Below are positions 1 to 27,151 of a DNA stretch of 64,000 nucleotides, in pieces. Both the position numbers and the translations under genes were made by a program. The notes beneath the pieces were generated by a model. That model was not told where the DNA came from and searched no databases. It saw only the letters and a program-made list of their open reading frames with translations. Source of the DNA: Pterobdella sp. o SKG-2022 (lineage: Eukaryota; Annelida; Clitellata; Hirudinida; Piscicolidae); assembly GCA_964035795.1 (NCBI GenBank), contig OZ038325.1:5984547-6048546 (forward strand). The letters run 5' to 3'. Positions within the stretch are counted from its first letter, which is position 1. The number at the start of each line of letters is the position of its first letter.

Positions 1-899
1 ATTGAATAAGCAGCTTTCCATTAATAAATGGGTATTTTTTTTCTATTTTTTGTTTTATTTCATAAATATTTTTTTAAAATTTATCTAAAAAGTATTATCA
101 AATTTATATGCGTGTATGTTTCTATTAATTTTCCATTTCCCGTCTTATTATTCTTATTATTTCTATATTTTTGTGATTATTGTTTTTATTATTTGCTTTA
201 AACCCCTACAAATCAAAAATACAACAATCTAAACCTTGTATTCATCTCGATACATGTAATTATATATGACTTCACTTTTATAAAAACAATAATTAATAAG
301 CTCAATTATTATTGGTGTTAGTATTGGTATTATAACTATTGACTTGCTATAATTATTGTATTAGTATAACTTATAAAGTGGAAGAGTTGACAGATTATTG
401 TGAGCATTGTTGTTGAAAATGCCGTGCTGAGTGACTTTTGGTGGGATGTTTGAGGTTGGAGGAGTTTGGATGTTGAGTAGATTTTGTTGTTGTGTTTGAA
501 TGTTTTTTTGTTTTGTTGAGTTGTTGTGTTGAGGTTTTTTGTTGTTTTTTGAGTTTTTTTTAATGTTGTCTCAAGGTTTGGGGTGCTTGTGATGTGGATT
601 CTTTAGTGTTGTTTAACTTTTAGTGTGTTTTTGTTGTGTTGTTGATTATAAAGTTCAGCTGCTGTTTTTTTGCAACATTTATTATTTTTTTTATTATTGT
701 TGTGTTATTTTGGTTGTAAGATTGTTTTTATAGTTTTTCTCTGAAGAATATTTCAGATAAGCTTAATGAAAAGGTGTTGTTGTTTTTTTTAATAGAAAAA
801 TTAATTAACAAATTGATAAAATTATATCCATCTGAAATACAACAAACACCAATCATACCCATACCCATTCTCCAAACCCCACTCTCGCATCCCACGCAC
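1..899. other. AT-rich and GT-rich non-coding DNA
   Basis: No exon recognised. About 400-720 is rich in GTTG/TTTTG on the plus strand. It probably belongs to an intron of the EGF-repeat gene, whose donor lies at 899-898 on the minus strand. Confidence 0.5.
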
Positions 900-6019
<5,120 letters not shown>

Positions 6020-6259
6020 CTGTTGGGGTAGTGGATGAGTGATTGGTGGAAGAATTTAAGTGGATAAAGGACTGATGGTAGATGGCTGGATAGGAGGTGG
6101 ATTGGTTGTTGAGATAAAGAAGATGGTAAATGAATTTATGGAGGTTGAATAAATCTAGGTTGAAATAATTTATAATGAAGGAGATGAAAAATGAAAGAAA
6201 GAATGAAAATATATTTAACATAATTTGAACAAACAGATAAGTGAATTGAACTTTAAAAT

Positions 6260-6499
<240 letters not shown>

Positions 6500-6781
6500 T
6501 TAATGATGATATATAGCTCGGGATGACAGCATGTTTTTCACAAGTATTTAGCAAAACTAAATTAATGTTCATTCACGCTTTTGTAAAAGCCATCTTTCTA
6601 TCCATAGTTACACCGGGTCACTTGTTATTTCCATAACTTATATATTAACAGTTATATTTTGAAATGTGGATTTTTAAATATGGTCTTTTCATGTTATTAT
6701 TATAACTTCGTTATTATTTTTATTATTGTCCCAGAGAAGTGTCAAAGGTCATTAATGACAAACTTGACTAAGGAGACAATT

Positions 6782-6783
<2 letters not shown>

Positions 6784-6867
<84 letters not shown>

Positions 6868-6908
6868 TGTGTGTTTGTGTGTGTTTGTGTGTGTTGTGTG
6901 TGTTGTGT
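6784..6908. repeat. (GT)n microsatellite with TTTGTG variants
   Basis: GT array interrupted by several TTTGTGTG units towards its 3' side, then TGTTGTGTG. Confidence 0.95.
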
Positions 6909-7327
6909 GTTTTTTTTTATTTATTTACTCTCAAAAAAAATATTGTATGATTCGAAAAACAAAAAAAGTTAGAAAAAATATAAATACTTTTATAAATATT
7001 ATATTATATTATCTTTAAAAATTAATAATAAATCTAGCAATGATGAATAATTTAATGATGTTGTCATAGCTTCAATAAAGAGGCGACATTTCGAATGGAA
7101 AGAATTTTTAAAAATGTTATGAGTGCCTTATGCAGTTTGTTTATATGTACGTGTATGTGTGTGTGAAGCAGTGCGCGTGTTTGTGTGGAAAGTTTGTATG
7201 TATGTGACTATGTATGCTTATTAGTTTCTTTGTGTTTTTTATGCGTTTTGTTTCTATATTTTCTCATGTGTGAGCATAAAACTAAAATTACACACAAAAA
7301 TACCGTTAAATACATGTATTTCCCAAA

Positions 7328-7746
<419 letters not shown>

Positions 7747-8523
7747 AAGTTAATGTTTTTAGTGTGATTTTATGAGGCAGTTATGGGGTCTTATATGTTG
7801 TGCTTATTTTTATTATTATAATTATTTTTTTTTTTATTTTTAATATTTGTTGAAATACTGGTTTGAGAGGTTTTTAATTGATGCAATCATAATGTTGAGT
7901 TTAAAAACCCGTTGAAAACATTTTCATCTGTTTTTATAGCCATTTATAGGTTATAAAAATTTAAATTCAAATTAATTCAATCGTGATTGGCTAGTTTATA
8001 TTGAATAATAAACAAGTGACTCATGATTGGCTAATTAAGTCTATGAATATTTATGAGAGAATCTTAAAACGACAGGTGCAAATCAAATTCTTGGAGATAT
8101 TTGAGCATTTTTCAAAGCTTAGAAATACTTTAAATTTGTGTTTGAGAATTTGAGTTTTTCATTTCACCTTTGTGTGTATACCTTTCTTTATAATGATTCT
8201 ATTGGTTTTTTTTTGTATAAATGTATTATTATGAATAATAATAATAAAATCAATATTGATTTTTTAAAATTTAAATTACTATGTTCTAAATAACGGAATA
8301 TTTTGCTCTTTATCTAAAACGGAAGTGTGTTTTGTGTGCGTTTGAATTTCACATGTATGTTAGGTGTTGCTCTTTATGCGAAATTTTTTCTCATTCAATA
8401 TTTCATTCATGACAAAAGATTAAAATTTTTATTTTCATGATTAATTTTTAATCCTATTGATTACTTTTGAGTAGACCAAAGTCAAAATTTTAGTTCAGTT
8501 TTTTAAACAGATTTTATTTCATC

Positions 8524-8525
8524 AT

Positions 8526-8606
<81 letters not shown>

Positions 8607-8608
8607 TA
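8524..8608. repeat. Compound (CA)n(TA)n microsatellite
   Basis: A short CA run passes into about 50 bp of TA, ending with CATATATATCTATATA. Confidence 0.95.
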
Positions 8609-9961
8609 TCTATATAAAGACATAAAATTATGTTTTTAAAATTATTTAAAAACACATACATACTTACACACATTCAAAAAACACGTATATACTCAAACAC
8701 ACATAAACAGGAATCTCATAAATACACACATGAGTTCACATAAAACACATTGGAAACACACTTCGCTCTGGAAAAGCAACCAATGGAAAAGCATCTTTCT
8801 CACCTGATAACGCCCATAAGACTGATTGACCGTTGCGTGTTTCCACAATGTGTTTTGTGTGTTTTTTTGTTTTTTTTGGTTTATTTTATGTTTAGTTTTT
8901 ACTTATTTTTTGTACGTATTTTATTCTTATGATCTTTTTGTGTTTTTTTTACTTATTTCAATTTCTGTCTTGTTTGCGTTTTTGTATGTTTTTTTTGTGC
9001 TTTCATTATGGGTTTTTATTCTTGTGCGTCTCTTGTTTTTCCACTCAACGGATATAGCTTAAAAATCAGAATTCACATAAAAAAATTTATTCTCATATAA
9101 AAAATTTCACCATAAACACATCCTCAAGCACCTAGATCAGGTAACCCGCACACAAACACGTTTTTTTTCTCACAATCTTTCATGATTTTTTCCGACGTAA
9201 AAAAATATCCAAAATAAAACAGAGTTCTTCACATTCTTTAAAAATTATCACATACATTCATCATTTAAATATTACATATACTTTAAGATATTTTTATAAA
9301 ATTTTTTAAGTTTTCTTTATGTCAGGACATTTTCCATAAATAATTATTCATATTAATTTTATTATTGTGATCCTTTTTATGAGTCAAAAGTAATGAACAT
9401 TTGAATGAAAGTATTTTAACACCATTTTTTGTTTCAAATCTATAATTATCTTTTTGCAGGTTTCTGATAACACTACATCGTATATACGATAACTCTCTAT
9501 GGAATGGAAATAAAAAAGTTTTATCCATTCTGAAACTACTTGAGTTAAATTCTTCCCATTCTGAAACTACTTGAGTTAAATTCTTCGAGTTGATATACAT
9601 GATTGAATCTTTTATTGATTGAAAGTTATAATCTTTCTCGTAATATCGTTATTACACCATACAACTTATGAAGTAGAGGATCAGACTGGTTATCTTGAGG
9701 CAAGGGTTTAATCCCGTGATAGTTAACATCTGTTCTGCAGTGTATTTTATTCAAAATCCACTTTAAGATGAAAACTTTTACAGCTATAAAAACATGGGAA
9801 CGCTAAATAATCGGACTAAAGTATAAAAATTAAGCGCTAGAAATAGTTTTTAAAAGATTTTGACTCCAACAACACGCACTGTAACATTCTACGTGTTTTT
9901 AAATTATTTTTTTTTGTTATGAATATAAAATATATAAAATAGTATAAAATTGAAATTCAAA

Positions 9962-18192
<8,231 letters not shown>

Positions 18193-18809
18193 TGGAAGAT
18201 TTTTCCTATTATTATTTTAGTATACTAATATTTTTATTATTTTTTTCTTTATTTTTCTATTATTTGGTTTATTATTTTTTAAAATTTTGTTATATCAATA
18301 TCTTTTATACAATTTCATTTTTCAGTGTACAGTTTCTGTTATAGTAATTTTGGTATTCAGGACTAAATAATATCATTTTTGGAATTATTTTTATTTATAT
18401 CCTTATTATTATTGCTGTTATTATTATTATTGTTTTCATTCTTATTATTATTATTTCTTTTATTTCTATTATGTTCTTCTAATGGCGTAATTTGCAAAGC
18501 TTCTGCACAGGTATTATTCTGACACTTTGGACTTTATATCCATCTAGTAATATTTTTATTATTTCATTATTATTATTATTATTATTATTACTTTCATTAA
18601 ATGATACTTTCCACTAACGTCATTTTTCAAAAAATTATTTTTCTTTATTTTATTATTTACATGCTATTTTTATAAGAAACATTCAATTTTTGAATTTATT
18701 TCTTTAGTTGTTCAACGTAAATTCGATCTAATAAAACTAATCTTGCATTTTCATGACATTTAATCAAATAATGGGAAATTATTTTCAACACAAACAGCCA
18801 ATAATATTT

Positions 18810-18884
18810 TTTATTGCAACAAGTTAAGTGCTATACAAATAGGAAGACAAATAAATGAATTTTTGTGAAATGCTGTGTAATAAA
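18810..18884. terminator. Candidate overlapping polyadenylation region of SCYL1 (+) and the homeobox gene (-)
   Basis: AATAAA occurs on the plus strand at 18850-18855 and 18879-18884, about 660-690 nt after the SCYL1 stop. It occurs on the minus strand at 18815-18810, about 200 nt after the homeobox stop. If both are used, the two 3' ends overlap. The hexamer is common by chance in such AT-rich DNA. Confidence 0.3.
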
Positions 18885-19016
18885 TGAAACTTTATGACTC
18901 GAGGCTAACATTTTTATATGACAAATGTTCAAAATAGTATAAATAAAAAAAAAGATACATAAGATGTCTCTAAAAAATAGAAAAAATAAATTCTTAATAA
19001 TATAATAATAATAATA

Positions 19017-20702
19017 TTAACACCATTTATTCTGAGATACGCAGCCAAAAAAGTCATCTCTACCATCGTTTTCTGCGCAAGAATTAAAGCTTTGTGATTG
19101 GCTGAGAAAAGTTTGATTGACGTTGGGAAACTTAAAATAACTGTTATCATTATACAAAGGAGGCGGAGGAAAGTATGAGTAAGTTGGGTAGGACTGTGTG
19201 TAGTTGTGTGTTTCGTTGTAGTTGTGGGTGCTGGGTGGGTAGAAGAAGCAAGTGGTGGTAGGAGGGTGGTTGGATTTGCCGTCCTTCACCAAGATTGGAA
19301 CCTGGATTCTTTGGGTGGGATGGTAGGGTTTGTGGGTTGTGAGGTTTTATATGGGTTGAATAACTGAAGGGAGAGAGTTGAGCTATGGTGGGACAAATGT
19401 GAAGGGAAGCTAGTAAGGATTAATGTAGATGAACATTGAAATGATAGGTCAAGAGTTGGGTTAGGTTTGAGGTGATAATAAACGTGATTTAAGGTTTCTT
19501 AATATAATAGCACACTTCGAAAAGATAAGAAAAACACAATATATCAAAATATGTAACAGAAATGAAAGTGTAGTAATCACTAGTAGAATATGAAGATCTA
19601 GGGCGCCATAGATGGAACCATGAAATTAAAACATCCCTCAACAATTATGAAAAGTTTGAATAAATACCACCTCAACAATCTCCATAAACCACACCGACCT
19701 TTTGGGGAATACAGATAACTCCTCTTGATTGTTGGAAGGAAACAAAGATGGCGGAGAAGAGGAGGAAGAAGGAGATGATGGTTGTTTGGAGGATTTTGAA
19801 GTGAAATTATGGTCAAAAGGATTGAAGTTGTTGTAGGGGTTGAAAGGGTTGCTGAAGAATGTTTTGTCGTTGTTGATGAAGGGTTTTTCATAGTTGAATG
19901 TTGTGTTGTTTTCGTCGTTGTTGGTGTTGTTGTTGTTGCTTATGTTGTTGTTGTAGTAGGTGTTGTTGTGGATTGTTAGTAAGGAATCGTTATGAACTGC
20001 AGTTGTTTGTTTGTTGTGCTTGTTGCTCTGGTAGTTGCTCAAAATTGGCGTGCCTTTATGGGGAGATTTTTATAATTAGGAATAAGTATAAGGTGAAGCA
20101 CTGAAAATAAAAACCAAAACTTTCAAAATTCATGAAAAATAAAAATAATAAAAAATCAAAATAATTGAAAAAATCAATTAAAAGACGTACTAATAGTAAT
20201 AAAACCCAAAACAAAACATGCGAACCCTTAAGGAAAGCTACAAATCCAGCCTCGCCTGCCCTCTCTTGCCTCGCCTTCTTCATCTTGTAGCGGTGGTTCT
20301 GAAACCAGATCTTCACCTAAGTTCAAGCACTTATTTGATTGGTTACGAGTTTTGAAGTTTCATTTTATTGGTTGTTTGGGGATTTGAGGTGCTTTGAATT
20401 TTGTTGATAGTGAATTTTAAATTCGCTTAACTTGAGCTTTTGATACAACTTAGTAATACGTTTTTTCAATTGAAAGATTATTGAAGATTTAATAATAAAA
20501 CCGTTTTTAGTCGCACCTGGGTGGGAGTGAGTGATAAAAGAGAGGCCATTTGTTCTCTTTCCGGTGCAGACAAGTACCTCTGAACTCTGAATCTGCGTTC
20601 AAGCTCAAATGTCTGAGTCTTCGAGAACAACACCCTTCTCTTTTTTTTCCGGTTTGAAATGTTGTTTAAGAGATTGTTGAAGTCAAGAGGTCTGGTAGCC
20701 AT
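19017..20702 (-). CDS. NK2-class homeobox transcription factor, closest to Nkx2-2/vnd, complete reading frame
   Basis: Four exons: 20702-20517, 20316-20226, 20053-19699 and 19308-19017. Phases fit and the total of 924 nt gives 307 residues. The homeodomain (about residues 19-78) begins [20 protein letters not shown], passes [15 protein letters not shown], and is split by an intron between LTPTQ and [16 protein letters not shown], a position common in this class. Tyr in NHRYK is the NK2 hallmark. The last exon opens with [11 protein letters not shown], which fits the NK2-specific domain. The linker between them (exon 3) is rich in Asn, then Ser. The ATG is preceded in frame by a stop (TGA 18 nt upstream) and no convincing acceptor, so the N-terminus is only about 18 residues. 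The usual TN/eh1 repressor motif is absent or reduced to [10 protein letters not shown]. Such proteins bind NK2 sites in the nucleus and pattern nerve cord and endoderm (family knowledge). Confidence 0.88.
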
Positions 20703-20827
20703 TTTGGATTTAATTGAAGTTCACTTTTATCACACTCATGACACAAGAGGGCTTGAAAGATGATTTTTGAAAGAAGTTTTGACAATCTTCGAGATGCTAC
20801 TCATCTTTATGTTTTCATGTTCTATGG

Positions 20828-20837
20828 CCTTTATATA
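20828..20837 (-). promoter_or_regulatory. TATA box of the NK2 homeobox gene
   Basis: TATATAAAGG on the minus strand, about 126 bp upstream of the ATG at 20702. Spacing allows a short 5' UTR. The next in-frame codons upstream of the ATG include a stop, so this would be the promoter of the exon that holds the start codon. Confidence 0.45.
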
Positions 20838-20838
20838 T

Positions 20839-23271
20839 CTCTTAATATTAATCTCTGTGTGATGGGTGTGTATGCAAAAGTTGGACCTTATAGTATGGTC
20901 CTTCTTTTTCTTATACAACAATAATTCCGTTCAGGTATAATTTTTTTTCTTTTTCTTTTTAAAAAGCAAAATTCAAAAACTATCCATTTTTTTATTTTTC
21001 AATTACTATAATAAGAACAATAATAATTTTATTAGTAATAGCTACATTGGAGAAAGCTTATTGGTGGGAGTCAAGATGACAGGGAGAAAACGGTGTTTTC
21101 TGTAATATGATTGGTTGGCGTGAGTTTGTGCTTGTTGTATAGTTTCAAATTTTTTATAATAATAAGAATAAAAAAACAATAAATCCAGAATTATTTTGTT
21201 TCATTATTTTTGCCGTTTTTTCGACATACTTTACCAAAGTCTCATATTTGAATTCTTTACTTAGATGTAAAATGACCAAGTTTTTTCCCTGAGAGTCTTC
21301 ATTAAAGCAAAATTTCTATGACTGTAAAATTTTCACTTAAGTAAAAAAAAAAGCTTTTTTGCATTCCAAGCATCTTTGCTTTTCCAGGGTTTTTGTTGAA
21401 AAGCTTATTTAGAATGTTTGTTTTGATGAATGTGACAATATTAAGTCATATATATTTCAAAATAGCTGTATGTGCGTAGATTTGTACGTGTTTACAAGTA
21501 TTCTTATACGTTTATGGGTGTGTTTATACAAAAAAGTGTATATGCACGTGTATAAATGTGTGTGTGCGTGTGAAAGCGGTATAAAGATGTTGACACAAGG
21601 AGACAGCTTTGATGGTCGGAAAACAATATGGCAGCAACCATGTTGACTTACATGCACCAAAGATCATTTTTAAGCATTTTATAGTTATGATAAATGTAGG
21701 TTACAGTTAAAATATTTTGATTATCATTGAAAAAAAGTCTAGGAATTTCTAAAAATGATGGATAATTTATAAAAAATTTTGAATAAACTAAGCCATCTCT
21801 TGATGAAAGCATATATAGAAACATAACCAGATAAACTAACACAAATACAATCGAGAAAAACTGCGTGCACACAAAAATCGAAACATAAACGTCAAAGCAT
21901 AATTACACATACAACCACCAAAGGGCTTAAACATACATCTAAGCACAAACAATAAAACATAAAAATACAAACAAAGACAAGCAGGAAAACTCAAGCATAC
22001 ACCACACACCTGTATTGTATTTGCTCCCTAAACACTCAAAGTTGGCTTATTGGCGCCCATTATTGTTGCGATTATCACTGATTTATATTGGCTTTTTGCA
22101 TTGATAATAAATATAACAGCTATTGCTAGACGTTGCTGTTTATTTTTTTATATTTTTTCTTAAATATTATTATTATTTATTAATATTATTTGTTTTTTAT
22201 CTTTGGTTAATATCAAAATTACTATTAATCTTTGGTTATTAATTATTATTATTATTAACCTTTGGCAATTAATATTAGTATTCAAGCTGAAAGATTATAG
22301 TTAATATTCTATTCAGTATATTTATTGTTTTGAGTAGTTTATTAGTTTGATATCACTCGTAATTCATTAGCATTGTAACTTAAAAAACTAGTAAGTACTA
22401 TAAAGGAGTACTAGAGATCTGTTCATAACGCCCAAAGCTTTTGTTACATCCCCAATAAATTGTTTAATATTATTGAGACTTCAGCTGTTTTCATTGATTT
22501 TAAAAGTTGGTAGTTAATATTGTTAGTATCCTGTTATTGTCACTTTTCATAATAAGTTGTGTTTTCATAATAAAATTATAACAACCTCTGTTTTTATTTT
22601 AATTATGAGGATTGTTGAATATGTTATTATGGGCGATATAACCAATATTAAATGGAGTTATTTACAAAATAAATATAATATTAGGAACATCAATACTGAT
22701 AATAATTTAAAAAATTTATTCATATCAATAACAGTATCAGCTAAAAATTAATAGCAATAATAATAATAAATATTAATAATAATAAAAATGAGAATATAAA
22801 CAATAAAAATAACAAGAATAATAATAACAATAGGAATATAAACAATAAAAATAACAATAAGAATATTAATAATAAAGACAAAAGAACACAAACAGTCAAG
22901 AAATATTCCTTATTGATGTTTACACATCCTTCAAAAACCATATTTGAGTGTTTGTGTACGTGAATAAAGGCGCTTACGTACGAGCTTGGTTTTATAACGG
23001 TATATCATTAGATGAAAATTTCTATTAATTATACTACTTAATAGTGAATTTTACCTGAAAAAACATCTTATGGATGTGATCGGCGTATCAGAAAGTTGAT
23101 AATTATACTAGTTACAACTAATGCCTATAAGACGTTAGCTTTAATGTTTTTACCATGATTCACTTTCTATTTATCGTGTATTTAACCGTTTTTTTTATTA
23201 CCATTTTGTACTATTGTCTATTTTTTCTGTATTATTTTTATTATTATTATTATTGATTGAAGAAAAACGAG
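20839..23271. other. Non-coding interval between the homeobox gene and RARS1
   Basis: AT-rich sequence with short AAT/AAC runs near 22750-22880. No exon, RNA gene or long array recognised. It probably holds regulatory DNA of the homeobox gene, but I see no specific site. Confidence 0.5.
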
Positions 23272-23277
23272 TTTATT
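23272..23277 (-). terminator. Candidate poly(A) signal of RARS1
   Basis: AATAAA on the minus strand, 146 nt after the RARS1 stop codon, at a typical distance for a short 3' UTR. Confidence 0.4.
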
Positions 23278-23422
23278 CCCAAAGAGAATCACCAAAGAAC
23301 ATCCGAATCTTAACAATAGTTATCCCTTCCACATATGCATTTTTTCTTTAGATTCATAACAATAATCTTTTAATTCCTCCTCCTCCTTCTCTTCACTACC
23401 ATCCTCTTCACCCTCCTCATCC

Positions 23423-24286
23423 TCACAGCTTCTCAACAGTATCAATACCAAGTATATAGAATCCAGCCTCGAGCACCTTGGCAGTCATTTCACACAGCAC
23501 CAACCTCTGCATATCCACCTTCAGAACTTCACCTGAGTGTGATGGCACAACTTTTATGACTATATCAATATGCCGATATCAATTTATAATGGGGTAGATA
23601 ATAATAACAATGATAATATTTTATATTAATTTGTGAAAATAATGAATATTTAAATAAATTTTTTTTATTTTGATCAATTGATGAGGGATACTTAACTACA
23701 TCCTAATAAACACATATTTGTTCAAAAAAGAATTTATAATGCTCACATCGCACAATAATAAAATATATTTTCAGTGCACACCACACCGCCACTTGCTAAC
23801 CATAGAATTCCCCGCATAGACAAGCATCAACAACTAACTTCCAAACTACAACATCACCGAAATAAAATCCACAAACCATCTTTTGTTACCTATAAAAATT
23901 CAAAACCCTTCCCACGACAAAACCCATTCTAAAAACTACCGTTTCTACCCAAAACATCGCACCACACACCTCCAAACTGAACCTCATAAACCACTATCAG
24001 CTACCCACAATACCCCCTCCCGCCCCAAACACACCCGTCTCCCGGTGCTTCTCGACCACGTAGCACGTGTCATAAAACTCAGTGAAGGTGGTGGCCACTT
24101 CGTACAGATAGTCACACAAGTTGTGTAGATAAAGATCACTCACACACCGCATCACCACCTCTATGAACCGACACAAAACTTTGGCTAGTTTGAGTTCTTT
24201 GGGATGAGAGAGGTTCACTTGTTCGTGCTTTTGTAATGACGATTCTTCTACCCCTACTAATCTTCTGATTGAGCTGTAAGCATGTG

Positions 24287-24333
<47 letters not shown>

Positions 24334-27090
24334 AATTTAAAGTAGTTATAAATATTGATAAAAATAAAATATAAATAATAAATTATAACTATAAAAATTA
24401 TTAAAAGGAACAAAAATAAATACCGAATCCTCATGTAAGCATATAATAAATATACTGCTGTATTTCCTCTGTCGTCCAACATCTGTACGATTGATAATAA
24501 TAATAATAATAATATTTTTATTAGTAATAGAAGAAATGTGAAACAAAAATAAAAATAGATGACACCAATAATAGAAATAATAACAATGTCGTCAAAGACG
24601 CAATGCTGAAATATAACGGAATGCAAACATTGCGATGTACGACATTAATAACTTTTGTATGATTAATAATGTCAAAAAAAAACAATAAAAACAATAAAAA
24701 TAATAATAATAATAAGGAAAAAATTAACTTAAAAAAAAACCAGAAAAAAAGCGATTAAAATATGAAAGGAAAAAAAGCTATCACAACAGATTTTGATGAT
24801 ATTACCTCCTCTTAATCAGCTTTAACATTATCATCACCAGTCACCATCCTCACCAACTAGCCACCATCATCATCACCCAGTACAACACCACCCAGTCTCA
24901 CACTTCCAATCAATTTTCCCTTCTTTTATCTTCACCAAACTCACCCCTCCCCCTCAACATAATAACTCTATCCAAAACAATACCTTTTACACCATTGCTA
25001 ATGTCCAGCCCATGCTAGCATGGAAACGGACCTGAATGATAATAATAATCACCAACACACCCCACCTACTCACAAACCAACATCTCCCCTCCCCCCCTCC
25101 TTTTCTCTCTACCCCTCACGAACCTTATCGAAAGAAAAGACATAATCATTGGTCCTGCAGTGACTCAAATCTGCATACTTGATGCACCCATAAGCCACTG
25201 CCTCCTTCGCTCTTGTCAGCTCCTCTGGAGTCAAAACCTGCGTAGTGGTTTTTGGGGGGTTGGTGGTGGTGTCCATGAATGGGAGGTACCAATGGTTTTT
25301 GGGGTAAAAGTGTATAGTAGTTGTAAAATGAATGATTGTATAGATGGATAGATAGGAAGATTGCTTTGAAAAGGTGGCAAACAAATAGAAATTGGCATAT
25401 AAACAGTAATAAATATAAAAAATATTAGAAAATTTTTTAAAATATTGAAACGTTTAGACAAATATAAAAAAAAATTTTTCCAGCTCATGCTAGCATAAAA
25501 AGGACGTAAAACGATGATGTTAACAAGTGAATAGATACCAACTAATACACAGACAAACACAATAAGTAAAACAGAGACAAAAAAGCAGACACCACCTCGA
25601 GTCTGCCCTTGGCCTCAAGCTTCTCCTGGGCCCTCTTCAGTCCCTCATCCAGCAGGTCTACCAGTCTGTGTGCGTGTGTGATAAGCTCTATTTTTAATGA
25701 TGACGACGACTATAAAAATAACAATAAAAAATAATAATTATATAGAAACTTTATTATAATGATGTTTAACCCAATAATATCCAGATAGCTTAATTATGGT
25801 GAATCACTTGAGAATATTTATTATTATCATTATTATCAGAATAATGTGGCAGAAGCACAGTGGACGCTATTTTCATTCTTAGGAGAATGCAGGAAAGCTA
25901 CCTTGAAAAGAATAGGCAGCTTATCTGTTTTGTTGATTTAGAGAAGGCTTTTGATCGAGTACCAAGAAAGGTGATTGAATGGACGTGGAGAAAGAAGTTT
26001 GTACTGGAAAGGTTGGTTCAAGCAGTAATGTCGATGTACAAAAGAGCAAAAACGCGGGTTAAGGTTGGAGGTGGACATTCGGAAGAATTTGATGTTGGTG
26101 TAGGTGTCCATCAAGGATCGGTTCTCTCGCCGTTTTTGTTTTCAATAGTGCTAGACGTATTGTCGGAAAACGAAAGAAAAGGTGCTTCATATGAACCGCT
26201 TTATGTAGATGATTTAGTCTTGATGGCAGAGACTATGGAAGAACTAGAAGCACAATTCATCCGTTGGAAGGCAGCCTTTGAAAGGAAAGGATTGAAGGTT
26301 AATCTGGGTAAGACAAAAGTCATGGAGAGTAGTGGTGGTGGTAGGGTTGTTGTCTTGGCTAAGATTGATCCATGTGGTGTGTGTGGTAAGAGGGCTAAGG
26401 TAAATTGTATGAGGTACAAGACATGTAAAAAGTGGATTCATGCGCAGTGTGCTAGGGTAAAGAGAGTTTCTAGTAGGATGAATGGAAATTTTGAATGTAG
26501 GGTTTGTATGAATGGTGCAAATGTGGAATGTAAGAATGCTTCAAATGGTTGTTTAATGTGAGTTGGAGAGGGTAAATAGTTATTGTTATTTAAGAGACAA
26601 GGTGAATGGTGGAGGAGGAAGTGAGCTAGCTGCTACACGTTCTAATACCCTTTTTATTATCAGTATTATTCTTATTATCATTAATCTTATTATTCACCTC
26701 ACTGTATCTCCAGATCGAGTTTTGAATTTTTTTCTGTTAAAAATATTTTAAAAATGGATCAATAAAACAATATGTTAAATAACGGAAAATAAAAAACAAA
26801 AAAAAAACAATAATAGAAATAAAAAATTTAAAATAACAAACGCCTTAATAAACACTTAACAAATCTTACTTATCTTCTCCGAGCACCACGCCAAAGCCAA
26901 CATGCAGTACCCTCACCTGTTTAAAAACAAAAATAATAATCACAATCAAAAAATAGATAAAAATAATAAGGAATTATTAGTATTGTTACTGACGTCATTT
27001 GGGTCATACCAGCTAGCATCCACTCCAGCCTGGAAGAACCCTTGTATGTGTGTTGACTGTGTGTGTGTATGTGAGTGTGTGTTTGTGTGA

Positions 27091-27151
<61 letters not shown>

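Noticed and set aside
8740..8860. Possible EGF-gene exon ending GGGCGTTATCAG before a good minus-strand donor
   Set aside because: No cysteine pattern and no suitable acceptor; the donor match alone is not enough.
9322..9600. 92-codon minus-strand open frame upstream of SCYL1
   Set aside because: It crosses a 31-bp direct duplication, has no recognised domain, and length is not remarkable for chance; kept only as a note in the gap entry.
23883..24128. 81-codon plus-strand open frame
   Set aside because: Antisense shadow of the RARS1 exon 24273-24035 and its flank.
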